Notes: generated from the sequence alone by a model not told the origin. Shown: positions 25,635 to 33,792, counted from the first letter of the stretch. The stretch: 45,725 nt of DNA from ANME-2 cluster archaeon (GCA_014237145.1 JAAXOC010000010.1:1-45725); one strand, 5' to 3'. Made by a program: numbers and translations.

Positions 25635-25759
25635 TAAGCAGTGACGTGATTAATGCAAAGATTGATCTGGTGGACCAGAACATCCGCCCTGCGGGCATAC
25701 ATACTATCAGCCATATATCACAACCCATTCAAAGGCAGTTATCCTTCTTGATTAAGTAA
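25631..25759 (+). pseudogene. Truncated HEPN (DUF86-like) partner
   Basis: The frame starts in ATGA overlap with the nucleotidyltransferase and opens with MISSDVINAKIDLVDQNIR, which resembles the start of DUF86/HEPN toxins. It ends after 42 residues, whereas the family needs about 110-140 including an RxxxxH catalytic motif, which is absent. Position and overlap argue that this is the broken toxin of the pair. Confidence 0.5.
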
Positions 25760-25886
25760 TATCCCCTGCATTCTACCCGCCCATCTGGCAATCATTAAGG
25801 CATATAAGTGCCGCCGGATTTATTATCCTTGAACCACAAATACACACCAATCCACTATAAACCCACATATAAGGAAACACCACACC

Positions 25887-26294
25887 ATGTTCTTAACCTT
25901 ACTGGCCCTGTTCGTAATAGTACCCTTTGTAGAACTCTACATACTCATCGAACTCGGGAAAAGCATCGGAGCCTTACCTACCCTGGGCATTGTAGTCATA
26001 ACAGGCATAGCCGGGGCCGCCCTGGCAAAACACCAGGGACTGGGTGTATGGCAGCGCATCCGGACTGAATTATCCTATGGGCACATGCCCGGGGATGTCC
26101 TGTTCGACGGCATGCTCGTGCTTATTGGGTCGATCCTGCTACTCACACCAGGTATACTGACCGATATTACAGGGTTCATATTACTGATACCATCCGGCAG
26201 GTTCATGGTAAAGAAGTACGTAAAAGCCTGGGTCGACAAAAAGCTGCAATCAGGTCAGATGACATATTACACACATACGAATGGTGAATATTGA
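25887..26294 (+). CDS. fxsA: FxsA-family membrane protein
   Basis: This 135-residue protein matches FxsA: an N-terminal helix with FVIVPFVELYILIELGK, a second with GIVVITGIAGAALAKHQGL, the middle MPGDVLFDGMLVLIGSILLLTPGILTD (read as GDVLFDGMLVLIGSILLLTP) and a basic end. FxsA is a small cytoplasmic-membrane protein; in E. coli it affects exclusion of phage T7, and its normal role is unknown. It stands just before the aIF2-gamma gene but has its own spacer. Confidence 0.85.
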   Translation: MFLTLLALFVIVPFVELYILIELGKSIGALPTLGIVVITGIAGAALAKHQGLGVWQRIRTELSYGHMPGDVLFDGMLVLIGSILLLTPGILTDITGFILLIPSGRFMVKKYVKAWVDKKLQSGQMTYYTHTNGEY

Positions 26295-26378
26295 GCACAA
26301 TGTAAGTTATTAAATATGAAGAGTACCACTATAAGGCATCATCATTCCCAATTATTTATCATTGGAGGAAACATATAA

Positions 26379-27605
26379 TTGAAACAACCTTCCGTTAACA
26401 TCGGCATCGTGGGCCATGTTGACCACGGCAAGACCACCCTTGTAAGTGCCCTGTCCGGCGTATGGACAGACAAGCACAGTGAGGAAATAAAGCGCGGCAT
26501 CTCAATCCGTTTAGGCTATGCAGATGCCACATTCATGAAATGCCCGAAATGCCTGCATCCCGATAGTTATACAGTTGCTGAAAAATGTGAACACTGCGGT
26601 AAAAATACAGAACCAATCAGGACCATATCATTTGTAGACTCACCCGGTCACGAGACCCTTATGGCCACAATGCTCTCAGGTGCTGCCATAATGAACGGTG
26701 CTGTCCTGGTAATTGCGGCCAATGAACAATGCCCGCAACCCCAGACCAAGGAACACCTGATGGCACTGGACATAATCGGGATCAATAACATTGTAATAGT
26801 CCAGAATAAGATCGACCTTGTAAGCAAGGACGATGTGATAGAGAACTATCATCAGATATTGGATTTTGTAAAAGGTACAGTGGCAGAAGGTGCGCCTGTC
26901 ATTCCCGTTTCTGCCCAGCAGAGTGTTAATATGGACATACTGATACAGGCTATAGAAGAACATATCCCCGCCCCGGAACAGATACTGGATAAACCTGCCA
27001 GGATGCTTATTGCCCGTTCCTTTGACGTTAATAAACCAGGCTCCAAACCCGGCAAGATAACGGGCGGCGTTATAGGCGGGACCCTGAGTTTGGGAACCCT
27101 TAAATCCGGTGATAATATTGAAATAAGACCTGGCCGGAAGGTAGAATCGGGAGGGACAGTCAGGTGGGAATCCATCCTGACCACTATTATCAACATTATG
27201 GCAGGTAGTGAAAAAGTAGAAGAGGCCACGCCAGGCGGTTTGGTAGGCGTAGGAACCAAACTTGATCCATCGATCACAAAAAGTGATAGTCTTGTAGGTC
27301 AAGTGGCAGGCAAGCCTGATACTCTGCCCCCTACACGGGATAAATTCCTCATGAAAGTAAGGTTGTTAGAACGTGTTGTAGGTTCAGCCGATGAACTGGT
27401 AATAGAACCGATTCATTCCAATGAACCGCTTATGCTCAATATAGGCACTGCCACCACAGTTGGCGTAGTGACCAGTGTACGTAAGGATATTGTTGAGGTC
27501 AAACTGAAAAGACCGGTCTGCGCAGATTTTGAAGACAATGTGGCGATCAGCAGAAGGGTCGGTGCCAGGTGGAGACTCATCGGTTCCGGTATCATAAACG
27601 AATGA
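26379..27605 (+). CDS. eif2g: Translation initiation factor aIF2 gamma subunit
   Basis: This 408-residue GTPase has G1 [11 protein letters not shown], a zinc knuckle made of CPKC and CEHC (residues 59-78 region), G3 DSPGHE and G4 QNKIDLV, then two beta-barrel domains. It carries initiator Met-tRNA to the small ribosomal subunit with the alpha and beta subunits. The start is TTG at 26379, with a GGAGGA box 10 bases upstream; the next ATG is far inside the G domain. It leads a cluster of translation and transcription genes on the plus strand. Confidence 0.95.
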   Translation: MKQPSVNIGIVGHVDHGKTTLVSALSGVWTDKHSEEIKRGISIRLGYADATFMKCPKCLHPDSYTVAEKCEHCGKNTEPIRTISFVDSPGHETLMATMLSGAAIMNGAVLVIAANEQCPQPQTKEHLMALDIIGINNIVIVQNKIDLVSKDDVIENYHQILDFVKGTVAEGAPVIPVSAQQSVNMDILIQAIEEHIPAPEQILDKPARMLIARSFDVNKPGSKPGKITGGVIGGTLSLGTLKSGDNIEIRPGRKVESGGTVRWESILTTIINIMAGSEKVEEATPGGLVGVGTKLDPSITKSDSLVGQVAGKPDTLPPTRDKFLMKVRLLERVVGSADELVIEPIHSNEPLMLNIGTATTVGVVTSVRKDIVEVKLKRPVCADFEDNVAISRRVGARWRLIGSGIINE

Positions 27606-27620
27606 ACCTGATGATATAAT

Positions 27621-27986
27621 ATGAAAGTTATAATAGATACTAATGCATTCATGGTCCCGGTCCAGTTCGGTCTGGATATCTTCAAGGAACTTGGGCGTCT
27701 TGGTTTCAAGGATTTTATTGTTCCTTCATCAGTGACCAGGGAACTGAATGGTATAAAGAAGTTTGCCAGGGGTAAAGATAAAATGTCTGCGAACGTTGGT
27801 CTCGGACTGGCCCGGGATTGCAGTGAGATAATTACAGAAGGGAATGCAGATGACGCAATAGTGAAATTAGCCATGGAAGAGAAGGCAGCGGTTTTTACCA
27901 ATGATGCGGAACTTAAGAAAAGATTATGTAGTAAGGACATCACAATAGTGTACTTACGCGGAAAGGATCATCTTGAAATAATGTAA
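27621..27986 (+). CDS. PIN-domain nuclease of the aIF2-gamma/RpoE' cluster
   Basis: This 121-residue protein is a PIN domain: IIDTNAFMVPVQFGLDIF with the first acid, E in VTRELNGIKKF, and GNADDAIVKLA plus FTNDAELKKRL with the last acids. Its place between aIF2-gamma and rpoE is widely kept in euryarchaea, so it is not a VapC toxin but a housekeeping nuclease, probably in rRNA processing by analogy to Fcf1/Nob1-type PIN proteins. No antitoxin gene is nearby. It starts 15 bases after the previous stop. Confidence 0.8.
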   Translation: MKVIIDTNAFMVPVQFGLDIFKELGRLGFKDFIVPSSVTRELNGIKKFARGKDKMSANVGLGLARDCSEIITEGNADDAIVKLAMEEKAAVFTNDAELKKRLCSKDITIVYLRGKDHLEIM

Positions 27987-28067
27987 GATGTTCGTTGTGA
28001 TACATATTTTAGATCCATAAACATAATTAACTAAACACATTAACTATAGAAATCAGAGGATTATTGA

Positions 28068-28646
28068 ATGTACAATAAGGTGAGACTGGCAGATACAGTG
28101 CGCATTGCTCCTGAACTGCTGGGGGATGATGTTAAAAATGCAGTCCGGATTGCTTTGATCGATAAGTTGGAAGGGGAGATCGATAAGACATTAGGTGCCA
28201 TTGTTGCCATTATAGATGTGGTTGAAGTAGGTGACGGTCATATTCTTGCCGGTGATGGTGCAGTTTATTATGATGCTACTTTTGACGCTATAGTTTTTAA
28301 GCTTGAACTGCAGGAGATCATAGAAGGCAGTGTTGTTGAGATTGTTGAGTTCGGCTCTTTTATAGGTATAGGACCTATGGACGGGCTTGTCCATGTGAGC
28401 CAGATAACTGATGAATATATTTCATTTGATTCCAAGAATGCCCGTCTTGTAACAAAGGAAAGCAACAGGTCACTGTCTGAAGGAGACCATGTGCGTGCCA
28501 GGGTCGTTGCATTAAGCATAAACGAACGTGAGCCGCGGGACAGTAAGATCGGCCTGACCATGCGGCAGCCTGCACTTGGTAGAATCGAGTGGATCAAAGA
28601 GAACATGACGGTCAAAGAGAAAGAAGAGTCTGCGGAGGCTAAGTAG
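28068..28646 (+). CDS. rpoE: RNA polymerase subunit E' (Rpb7 homologue)
   Basis: This 192-residue subunit has the N-terminal Rpb7 domain (MYNKVRLADTVRIAPELLG) and a C-terminal S1 RNA-binding domain (IVEFGSFIGIGPMDGLVHVSQI). With subunit F, it forms the stalk of archaeal RNA polymerase that helps open the promoter and bind nascent RNA. The end is charged (KEKEESAEAK). The Spt4 gene begins three bases after its stop codon region, so the two are coupled as usual in archaea. Confidence 0.94.
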   Translation: MYNKVRLADTVRIAPELLGDDVKNAVRIALIDKLEGEIDKTLGAIVAIIDVVEVGDGHILAGDGAVYYDATFDAIVFKLELQEIIEGSVVEIVEFGSFIGIGPMDGLVHVSQITDEYISFDSKNARLVTKESNRSLSEGDHVRARVVALSINEREPRDSKIGLTMRQPALGRIEWIKENMTVKEKEESAEAK

Positions 28647-28648
28647 AC

Positions 28649-28834
28649 TTGACCGAACAAGCCTGCCGTGAGTGCCACAGGATTGTAACCGGTTCGACCT
28701 GTAGCGTTTGTGGTTCTAATTCATTAAGCACTGACTGGAGTGGATTTGTAGTGATCATTGATCCATCCCGCTCCTGCATTGCTAAAAAGCTTAATATCAA
28801 CATTCGCGGAAAATATGTGCTGAAGGTACGGTAG
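28649..28834 (+). CDS. spt4: Transcription elongation factor Spt4 (RpoE'')
   Basis: This 61-residue zinc protein has CRECH and CSVCG as its four-cysteine site, then STDWSGFVVIIDP, the standard Spt4 pattern. Spt4 pairs with Spt5 to clamp RNA polymerase during elongation. The start is TTG, as no ATG lies in frame, and it comes two bases after the rpoE stop. It is followed closely by the dephospho-CoA kinase gene. Confidence 0.93.
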   Translation: MTEQACRECHRIVTGSTCSVCGSNSLSTDWSGFVVIIDPSRSCIAKKLNINIRGKYVLKVR

Positions 28835-28841
28835 TGACCAT

Positions 28842-29387
28842 ATGCCCGAAACCATCCTTGGCAAGAGATTCTGCCTTCCTGATTCCATGCGTGTCGAGAT
28901 GCGTAAGCAGTTCGGGGTCCTGTATCGCGGGGATGAAGGAGATACTACCAGGCAGATGCTCGTTGATATGGGCAGCCCTGCCAAACTTATTGCCATAGGA
29001 GATATTTCCACTTTCAACCTACTCCAGTGTGGGACAGTGCCAGATATATCTGTTATCGATGAAAAAACACACAGGAAGCCTGCTGGTGTTGACATAATTG
29101 AAGGTATCAGGCACTCGAATTTTCGTGATGTAAATGTTACAAACCCGCCAAGCTTCGTAGAACCCGAACTGGTATCGGCTTTATCTGATGCAATGGATGC
29201 GGATGTCCCGGTGCAGATCATGGTTCATGGCGAAGAAGACCTGGCAGCACTACCGGCTATAGTGCTTGCACCCGTGTCATCTGTGGTGATCTACGGGTTG
29301 CCTGATGAAGGGGGCATTATGGTCACTGTCACACCAGAGGTTAAGGACCGGATAAATGATATGCTTGATAAGATGAAGTGTGATTAA
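28842..29387 (+). CDS. GTP-dependent dephospho-CoA kinase
   Basis: This 181-residue protein belongs to the DUF359 family, shown in archaea to phosphorylate dephospho-CoA with GTP and complete CoA synthesis. Visible marks are GKRFCLPDSMRVEMRKQFG, the GDISTFNLLQCG segment, DEKTHRKPAGVD and the acidic GEEDLAALPAI motif, then VYGLP-type strand (here IYGLPDEGG). Its place between Spt4 and S24e is a common archaeal arrangement. The start is ATG at 28842. Confidence 0.88.
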   Translation: MPETILGKRFCLPDSMRVEMRKQFGVLYRGDEGDTTRQMLVDMGSPAKLIAIGDISTFNLLQCGTVPDISVIDEKTHRKPAGVDIIEGIRHSNFRDVNVTNPPSFVEPELVSALSDAMDADVPVQIMVHGEEDLAALPAIVLAPVSSVVIYGLPDEGGIMVTVTPEVKDRINDMLDKMKCD

Positions 29388-29488
29388 AGATATAAACCAT
29401 TGAAGATGTTAAAGGACAGAAAAATACATATTTCATGATATAATTAAGGAAAGCAAGATATTTATGATATCGAAACGGAGGATTCAAT

Positions 29489-29995
29489 TTGGAGATTAAT
29501 ATTACAAAAGACTGGGAAAACACATTATTAGACCGTAAAGAGATTACGTTCAACATATCCCATACTGGTGCAACCCCTTCCAGGGATGAGATCAAGAATA
29601 AATTGGTTGCGCAACTCAACTCCCGGCATGAACTGGTGATCGTTAATAAGATCAGGACAGAATATGGCACCCAAAGTACCACTGGATATGCAAAAATATA
29701 TTCAGATGTGGACAGGGCAAATGAAATAGAGAATAAATATATCCTGAAACGAAACGAGCTAAAACCTATTGAAGAGACCGAGAAGCAGGCTGAGGAAGAA
29801 CCCGCCGAACCACCGGAAGAATCAACCGGGGAAGAAGCTGATGCTGAAGAACCGATAGTATCAGCAGAAGAAGTAGGCGAAGAAGAACCCGCCGAATCAC
29901 CGGAAGAATCAACCGGAGAAGAAGCTGTTGCTGAAGAACCGATAGCAGAAGAAGCAGCAAGCGAAGAACCGACAGAAGAAGAACCCGTTGAGTAA
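29489..29995 (+). CDS. rps24e: Ribosomal protein S24e with acidic repeat tail
   Basis: Residues 1-93 are a normal S24e of the small subunit, with NPLL-type region as [11 protein letters not shown], then [16 protein letters not shown] and [18 protein letters not shown]. The family normally ends near residue 100. Here about 75 further residues, mostly E, A and P, follow, including two near-identical 21-residue blocks that start EEPAE and end EEPI. The start is TTG, preceded by GGAGG. The tail would stick out from the ribosome surface and is strongly acidic. Confidence 0.9.
   Translation: MEINITKDWENTLLDRKEITFNISHTGATPSRDEIKNKLVAQLNSRHELVIVNKIRTEYGTQSTTGYAKIYSDVDRANEIENKYILKRNELKPIEETEKQAEEEPAEPPEESTGEEADAEEPIVSAEEVGEEEPAESPEESTGEEAVAEEPIAEEAASEEPTEEEPVE
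29795..29944 (+). repeat. Two 63-bp repeats in the S24e tail
   Basis: Bases 29795-29857 and 29882-29944 differ at only a few positions and keep the frame. They encode the duplicated acidic block at the C-terminus of S24e. The two units are separated by 24 bases. Confidence 0.75.
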
Positions 29996-30015
29996 AATTA
30001 GATAAGGTGATCACA

Positions 30016-30165
30016 ATGGCCGTACATAATTATTACGAGGTTTCAGATAATTCGATAAAGAGGTTAAGACAGTCCTGTCCCCGCTGCGGTGACGGGTTCT
30101 TTCTTGCCGATCATAAGGATAGACTGACCTGCGGTAAGTGCAATTATACTGAGTTTAAAAAATAA
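30016..30165 (+). CDS. rps27ae: Ribosomal protein S27ae
   Basis: This 49-residue zinc-ribbon protein of the small subunit has CPRCG and CGKCNYTEF as its two CxxC pairs, with [14 protein letters not shown] between. A GATAAGGTGATCACA lead with GGTGA box precedes the ATG. It follows S24e as in most euryarchaea. The Kae1-Bud32 gene that often comes next is not here; the convergent Orc1/Cdc6 gene takes that place. Confidence 0.95.
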   Translation: MAVHNYYEVSDNSIKRLRQSCPRCGDGFFLADHKDRLTCGKCNYTEFKK

Positions 30166-30204
30166 TTGCACATTTTTTTCACACTGATTTATTATTTAGT
30201 ATAG

Positions 30205-30217
30205 TTTCCAGTGGAAA
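30205..30217. promoter_or_regulatory. ORB-like dyad beside orc1/cdc6
   Basis: TTTCCAGTGGAAA is a perfect dyad (TTTCC/GGAAA around AGT) in the spacer between the convergent S27ae and orc1/cdc6 genes. It resembles the core inverted repeat of archaeal origin recognition boxes. A single copy without a clear G-rich extension is weak evidence. Confidence 0.25.
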
Positions 30218-30244
30218 TACCGGACATGTCCAAACAGGTCATGT

Positions 30245-31357
30245 TTATGACAGTCTTTTTGTTATTTCGTCTGCACTGTACCGCAGGGTGATGATGCGAC
30301 TTCTGCCCCTGGTACCTTTCCCTGTGAAACTGGCATTTATTAATTTTAAGGCTGACAGTTTTTCCAGGGTCTCGTAATACCTGGTATAACCAAGGCCTGT
30401 ATTATCGTGGAACTCGTTATACAGTTCACCGGTTTTGATCTCGGCGTGCTTGCATATAAGTTCCAGCAGGGTTTTCTCTTCATTTTTTAATGACTTTAAC
30501 AGGTATGTGAGGTGCACCAGCCTTGAGGTCTCGTAGGCTTTGTCCACATCTTCAAGTTCGATGGTACGGGATGCCCGCCTTTCGGCATTGAGACCTGAGC
30601 GTTTGAACAGGTCAATACCTACCCTCAGATCGCCAAGCAATTCTGTATATTCCACAACTTTTTCCAGCACATCGGTGCCGACCACGTCATTGTAGAACCC
30701 CAGTTTGTTCCTGTTTTTAAGGATGTCCCGTATCTCATCGCCTGTATATCTGGGGAACTTTATCTCTTCTGCCAGGAGGACTGATTCCACTTTCGGATCA
30801 AAATGAAATCCTATGCCGGTATCGCTTAATATGTTGATCACACCTATGCGGGCACCGGGATTTGTTTCATGGGCGCGCAGCAGCGAATAGAGCACTTTGT
30901 CATGTTCACCTTCATGCATAAGGTAGTTGATATCATCCAGGACGGCAACCAGTATCTTTTTTTCATCTGCCAGATGACTGGTTATTTTTTCATTGATCTT
31001 CTGGAATGAGACACCTGAGGACGGGGGGGCTATATTGAACAGTTTTTTATATATCCGTGAGTAGACAGTAAACCGGGTGGAATTGGTCTGGCAGTTGATA
31101 TGAACGGGAATTACCTTTGGTGTGGATTTCTCGATCTCCTCGAATAGTTTGTGTATTGCCGTGGTCTTGCCAGTGCCAGGAGGACCTATACAGAAAGCAT
31201 TGACGGGTCTTGCGCCGCGCATAGCAGGCCGGACACAGTACATGAGTGCCTGCATCTGGGACTCACGGTGGACGAAGTATTCCGGTATGTGGTCAAGCTC
31301 AAATAAGTCCGGATCCTTGAAAAGTGTTTCATCCCACATAAGAAGGTCTTTGTTCAT
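30245..31357 (-). CDS. cdc6: Orc1/Cdc6 replication initiator
   Basis: This 370-residue AAA+ protein has Walker A GPPGTGKTT, Walker B VAVLDDINYL, a sensor 1-type segment (IGVINILSDTG) and an arginine-rich sensor 2 region (LRVGIDLFKRSGLNAERRA). The C-terminal winged-helix domain (about 290-370) has GLGYTRYYETLEKLSAL. Orc1/Cdc6 proteins bind origin recognition boxes and load MCM. The gene is divergent from tRNA-Lys, with 180 AT-rich bases between that hold two weak ORB-like dyads (31426-31436, 31473-31495). Whether this is an active origin cannot be told. Confidence 0.93.
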   Translation of the reverse strand: MNKDLLMWDETLFKDPDLFELDHIPEYFVHRESQMQALMYCVRPAMRGARPVNAFCIGPPGTGKTTAIHKLFEEIEKSTPKVIPVHINCQTNSTRFTVYSRIYKKLFNIAPPSSGVSFQKINEKITSHLADEKKILVAVLDDINYLMHEGEHDKVLYSLLRAHETNPGARIGVINILSDTGIGFHFDPKVESVLLAEEIKFPRYTGDEIRDILKNRNKLGFYNDVVGTDVLEKVVEYTELLGDLRVGIDLFKRSGLNAERRASRTIELEDVDKAYETSRLVHLTYLLKSLKNEEKTLLELICKHAEIKTGELYNEFHDNTGLGYTRYYETLEKLSALKLINASFTGKGTRGRSRIITLRYSADEITKRLS

Positions 31358-31493
31358 ATCACTAATTTTCCGATTTTTTGTTTGCTATATATTCCATATT
31401 GATGTATAAATTAGTTATTAATAAGTTTCTGTGAAAAGTTCGTTTTCTACATTTTTTATAGCGTATAGCAATGTTTCATGCACCGTCTACGAA

Positions 31494-31504
31494 ACGTATA
31501 TATC
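31494..31504 (+). promoter_or_regulatory. Candidate promoter of tRNA-Lys
   Basis: ACGTATATATC, preceded by CGAAA as a BRE-like element, lies about 33 bases before the tRNA 5' end. The sequence and spacing fit an archaeal tRNA promoter. Confidence 0.45.
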
Positions 31505-31536
31505 ATGATAATATAATTATGAGAAAGCTTCAGTAC

Positions 31537-31613
31537 GGGCTGGTAGCTTAGACAGGCAGAGCGATGGACTCTTAATCCATCGGCCAGGGGTTCAAATCCC
31601 TTCCAGCCCGCCA
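31537..31613 (+). tRNA. tRNA-Lys (anticodon CTT)
   Basis: The acceptor stem GGGCTGG pairs with CCAGCCC. The anticodon stem ATGGA/TCCAT encloses CTCTTAA, giving anticodon CTT. The T arm AGGGGTTCAAATCCCTT is standard. A discriminator G (31610) is followed by an encoded CCA (31611-31613). A T-run at 31623-31629 probably ends the transcript. Confidence 0.95.
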
Positions 31614-31622
31614 AATCCCTAA

Positions 31623-31629
31623 TTTTTTT
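31623..31629 (+). terminator. T-run after tRNA-Lys
   Basis: Seven T residues follow the tRNA within ten bases, the usual archaeal stop signal for a single tRNA transcript. Confidence 0.45.
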
Positions 31630-31927
31630 CAACGTGTAGTAAAGTATATACTTTCCCGTAGGCTTAGAAAATGCGAAAAAAGTGAGCATTTTCTTTATAA
31701 GCAAACCACAGCCAAACAAAAACTTCAAGTTGGACAACGCGGATTCGAACAGCAATCCAGGCGCCTAAAATGCCCAAGGATTGGCCAGGCTTCCCGCTGT
31801 CCTCTCATCAACATGTGCGAGCGCAGTTGGCCGTTGGAAGTGCATGCGCATGCTGGTGACACTGGAAAGGATACTATGGAAGGAACGTATGGTATGTACA
31901 TATGGAGATGTGAGACATGCGGCGTAA

Positions 31928-32065
31928 AATGTTTACCTGCAGGCGGTCTGGCTGGGTATGGGGACTGTGGTTATAGGGGCCTTTGATGATGATGCGGCAG
32001 ATAGGCTGTTGCACATGGAGGATGATGAGCGGGCGATGTATATTATGTCTGTGGGGAGGAGGTGA
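31928..32065 (+). pseudogene. C-terminal remnant of a SagB-type nitroreductase
   Basis: Forty-five codons begin NVYLQAVWLGMGTVVIGAFD and end ERAMYIMSVGRR before TGA. This is the usual C-terminal pattern of SagB/nitroreductase-family flavin oxidoreductases (NxYLQA, GLGxVxxGAFDD, then PLYIMPVGR). A TAA stands directly before the first codon in frame, and I could not recover the N-terminal two-thirds upstream. It is therefore a decayed gene, perhaps broken by a rearrangement next to the tRNA. Confidence 0.55.
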
Positions 32066-32184
32066 GTTGTGAAGGAAAGCGGGTGCGGTATGGAGGAATT
32101 AGGTTGGGGTATATATCGTATTTTTTCGAGATTAATTTCATGCTCTGAGTAAAAATTCCAGAGTGAAATTTAATGCAAAATCGT

Positions 32185-33059
32185 TTAGGGGCTATAGACC
32201 GATGAATGTTTTTTTAACGCCTTTGCAAGACCGCCCGGACTTTTAATTTCAATTCCCTTGTCTGTAAAAATAAAATGCTGAGAGGTCTCATTGATCTTCG
32301 TTAATCGCATTTTCTGGATTTCAACAAAATAGGTTTTTTGCACATCCAGTTCATTTGTTAATTTTTTATCAAAGAAAAGAATACCATCAGCCATAAAATC
32401 AAAATCATCAAATTCCTTTACCTCAAGACCGTGTTTTTTTTCTGTGATTGCAAGGCATGTGATCTTTTTCTCTTTGATCACTTTGATAATATTCCGCAAC
32501 TCTGAAGATTTTCTTATGTCTGTAATATCAGAAAAAATATTCAGCGAATCAAAGACAATTCGTTTTGGTTTGAAGGTGTCAATTATCTCAATAATCTCTT
32601 CAGTTGAGAGCATGGTGAATCCAAATATCTCCAGATACCCCTTCTCCAGGTATTTTCCAATGTCCTACCCATAACGAACGGACTGTTTAATAAGCTGCTC
32701 GACCTTTTCTTCGAACGAGAAAAAAATGCATTTTTCATTTTTCTTTATCCCTTCAAGCAGGAACTGCATGGAAAATGTGGTCTTGCCTGTGCCTGGTGTG
32801 CCTGTTGCTACAACAATAAAGCCCTCTGGTATGCCACACCCTCTACGAGGTCATCAAAACCGTATATCCCTGTTTTTACTCTTTTAATGACCTTGCTAAT
32901 AGTCTGGGTATCGACTTTTTCATTAAAGCGGAGTTTGTCCATGCCCAGCAGTGCACGCTCCAGCACGATGTTCTTGGCGCCCAGCTCTTGCTCATAGCGT
33001 TTGAGGACGCTCATGGCCTCTGTGCTCAGGGTGGTGTGTATGGGGTGCTTTGTGCGCAT
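32185..33059 (-). pseudogene. KaiC/RadA-like ATPase, frameshift and UAG stop
   Basis: The gene can be followed through three parts. The first (from ATG 33059) has a ribbon-helix-helix-like lead and enters the KaiC-like fold at TGIYGFDDLVEG. A shift of one or two bases near 32833-32840 then changes frame. The second part carries Walker A GTPGTGKTT and FFSFEEKVEQLIKQ. A TAG at 32665-32667 interrupts RYG-DIGKYLEKGYLEI, where tryptophan is expected (TGG to TAG). The third part has Walker B-like KRIVFDSLNIF and the C-terminal end. Two independent lesions mean that it is dead. KaiC-like ATPases of this size are common in Methanosarcinales. Confidence 0.75.
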
Positions 33060-33426
33060 GGTGTGTGGGTACTATAAAGGGTTTGTCGGGGTTTTGATGG
33101 AATTGATGATCAATCCATCTATAGAATTGAATGGGATTATATAAAAAAGTTTATTTGTAAAAAAATTGCAATATTTATTAAACTTGGGTTTCAACTGAAA
33201 AAACCCCATACATAACAAATTATTTATATTGACAAGTAATATGAAGCCGTCGTAGTATTAAGTAATTAATATAACTCACAGATGCATCAGAGTTAATTTG
33301 GTTTTAATTTCCAAATAACCTGACCGTAGGGATTTGAATATCCTATGGCGTATGGGCCGTACAGACCCGAACGCAGCGAATCTGCGTGAGTCAGGCCCTT
33401 TTCAGGGTCATACGGAGGAACAACAA
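33060..33426. other. Divergent spacer before the L18e operon
   Basis: No protein gene is seen. The left part is AT-rich and would hold promoters for both directions. The right part, from about 33320, is GC-richer and contains the structured leader described at 33349-33418. Confidence 0.55.
33349..33418 (+). ncRNA. Candidate structured leader RNA of the L18e operon
   Basis: Several exact complements are packed in 66 bases: CGTAT/ATACG (33349-33353 with 33410-33414), GGGCC/GGCCC (33354-33358 with 33394-33398), GACCC/GGGTC (33364-33368 with 33405-33409) and a local hairpin ACGCAG/CTGCGT (33371-33376 with 33382-33387). The second and third pairings cross, so they form a pseudoknot or two exclusive folds. 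The closing stem touches the GGAGG box (33414-33418) of the L18e gene, so folding could mask ribosome binding. This is inference from pairing alone. Confidence 0.4.
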
Positions 33427-33792
33427 TTGAGCAAAATAATCAGAAAAACAAATCCACGCATAGTAGGCCTTATCAGCGACCTCAAGGCCTTATCCCGCGA
33501 AAATAAAGTGAATATATGGCGGGACATTGCAAGGCGTCTTGAACGCCCCACAAGGAATTATTCTGAAGTGAACCTTAGCAAGATCAACAGATATTCCAGT
33601 GAAGATGAAACTGTTATCGTGCCGGGAAAAGTATTGAGTTCCGGTAACATCGAACATAAGGTAATAGTAGCTGCACTGGACTTTAGCGAAAGTGCAAAGG
33701 AAAAGATCACGAATAAAGGGGGGTCCTGCCTTAACATCGAGGACCTGGTTAAAGAGAACCCCAATGGTTCCGGTGTGAAGATAATGCAGTGA
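33427..33792 (+). CDS. rpl18e: Ribosomal protein L18e
   Basis: This 121-residue large-subunit protein starts at TTG 33427, eight bases after GGAGG, giving an (M)SKIIRKTNPRIVGLI opening as in the family. Later marks are WRDIARRLERPTRNYSEVN, VPGKVLSSG and a C-terminal GSGVKIM. Longer in-frame starts run into the structured leader and lack similarity. It opens the L18e-L13-S9-RpoN cluster conserved in archaea. Confidence 0.93.
   Translation: MSKIIRKTNPRIVGLISDLKALSRENKVNIWRDIARRLERPTRNYSEVNLSKINRYSSEDETVIVPGKVLSSGNIEHKVIVAALDFSESAKEKITNKGGSCLNIEDLVKENPNGSGVKIMQ

Larger units (their letters stand above)
31614..32184. other. Spacer between tRNA-Lys and the KaiC-like pseudogene
   Basis: No intact gene is seen in these 571 bases. 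Apart from the T-run, the only coding trace is the nitroreductase fragment at 31928-32065. Bases 31740-31870 are of higher GC content and show nothing that I can name. Confidence 0.5.

Noticed and set aside
27621-27986. VapC toxin after aIF2-gamma
   Set aside because: It has no antitoxin partner, and its position between aIF2-gamma and RpoE' is a conserved housekeeping arrangement.
31456-31755. Minus-strand open frame across tRNA-Lys
   Set aside because: It is the antisense of the tRNA; the GWKGFEPLADGL-type translation is a well-known artefact of reading through tRNA genes.
32665-32667. Pyrrolysine codon in the KaiC-like gene
   Set aside because: Tryptophan is expected at this place, a single base change explains it, and the gene has a second lesion.
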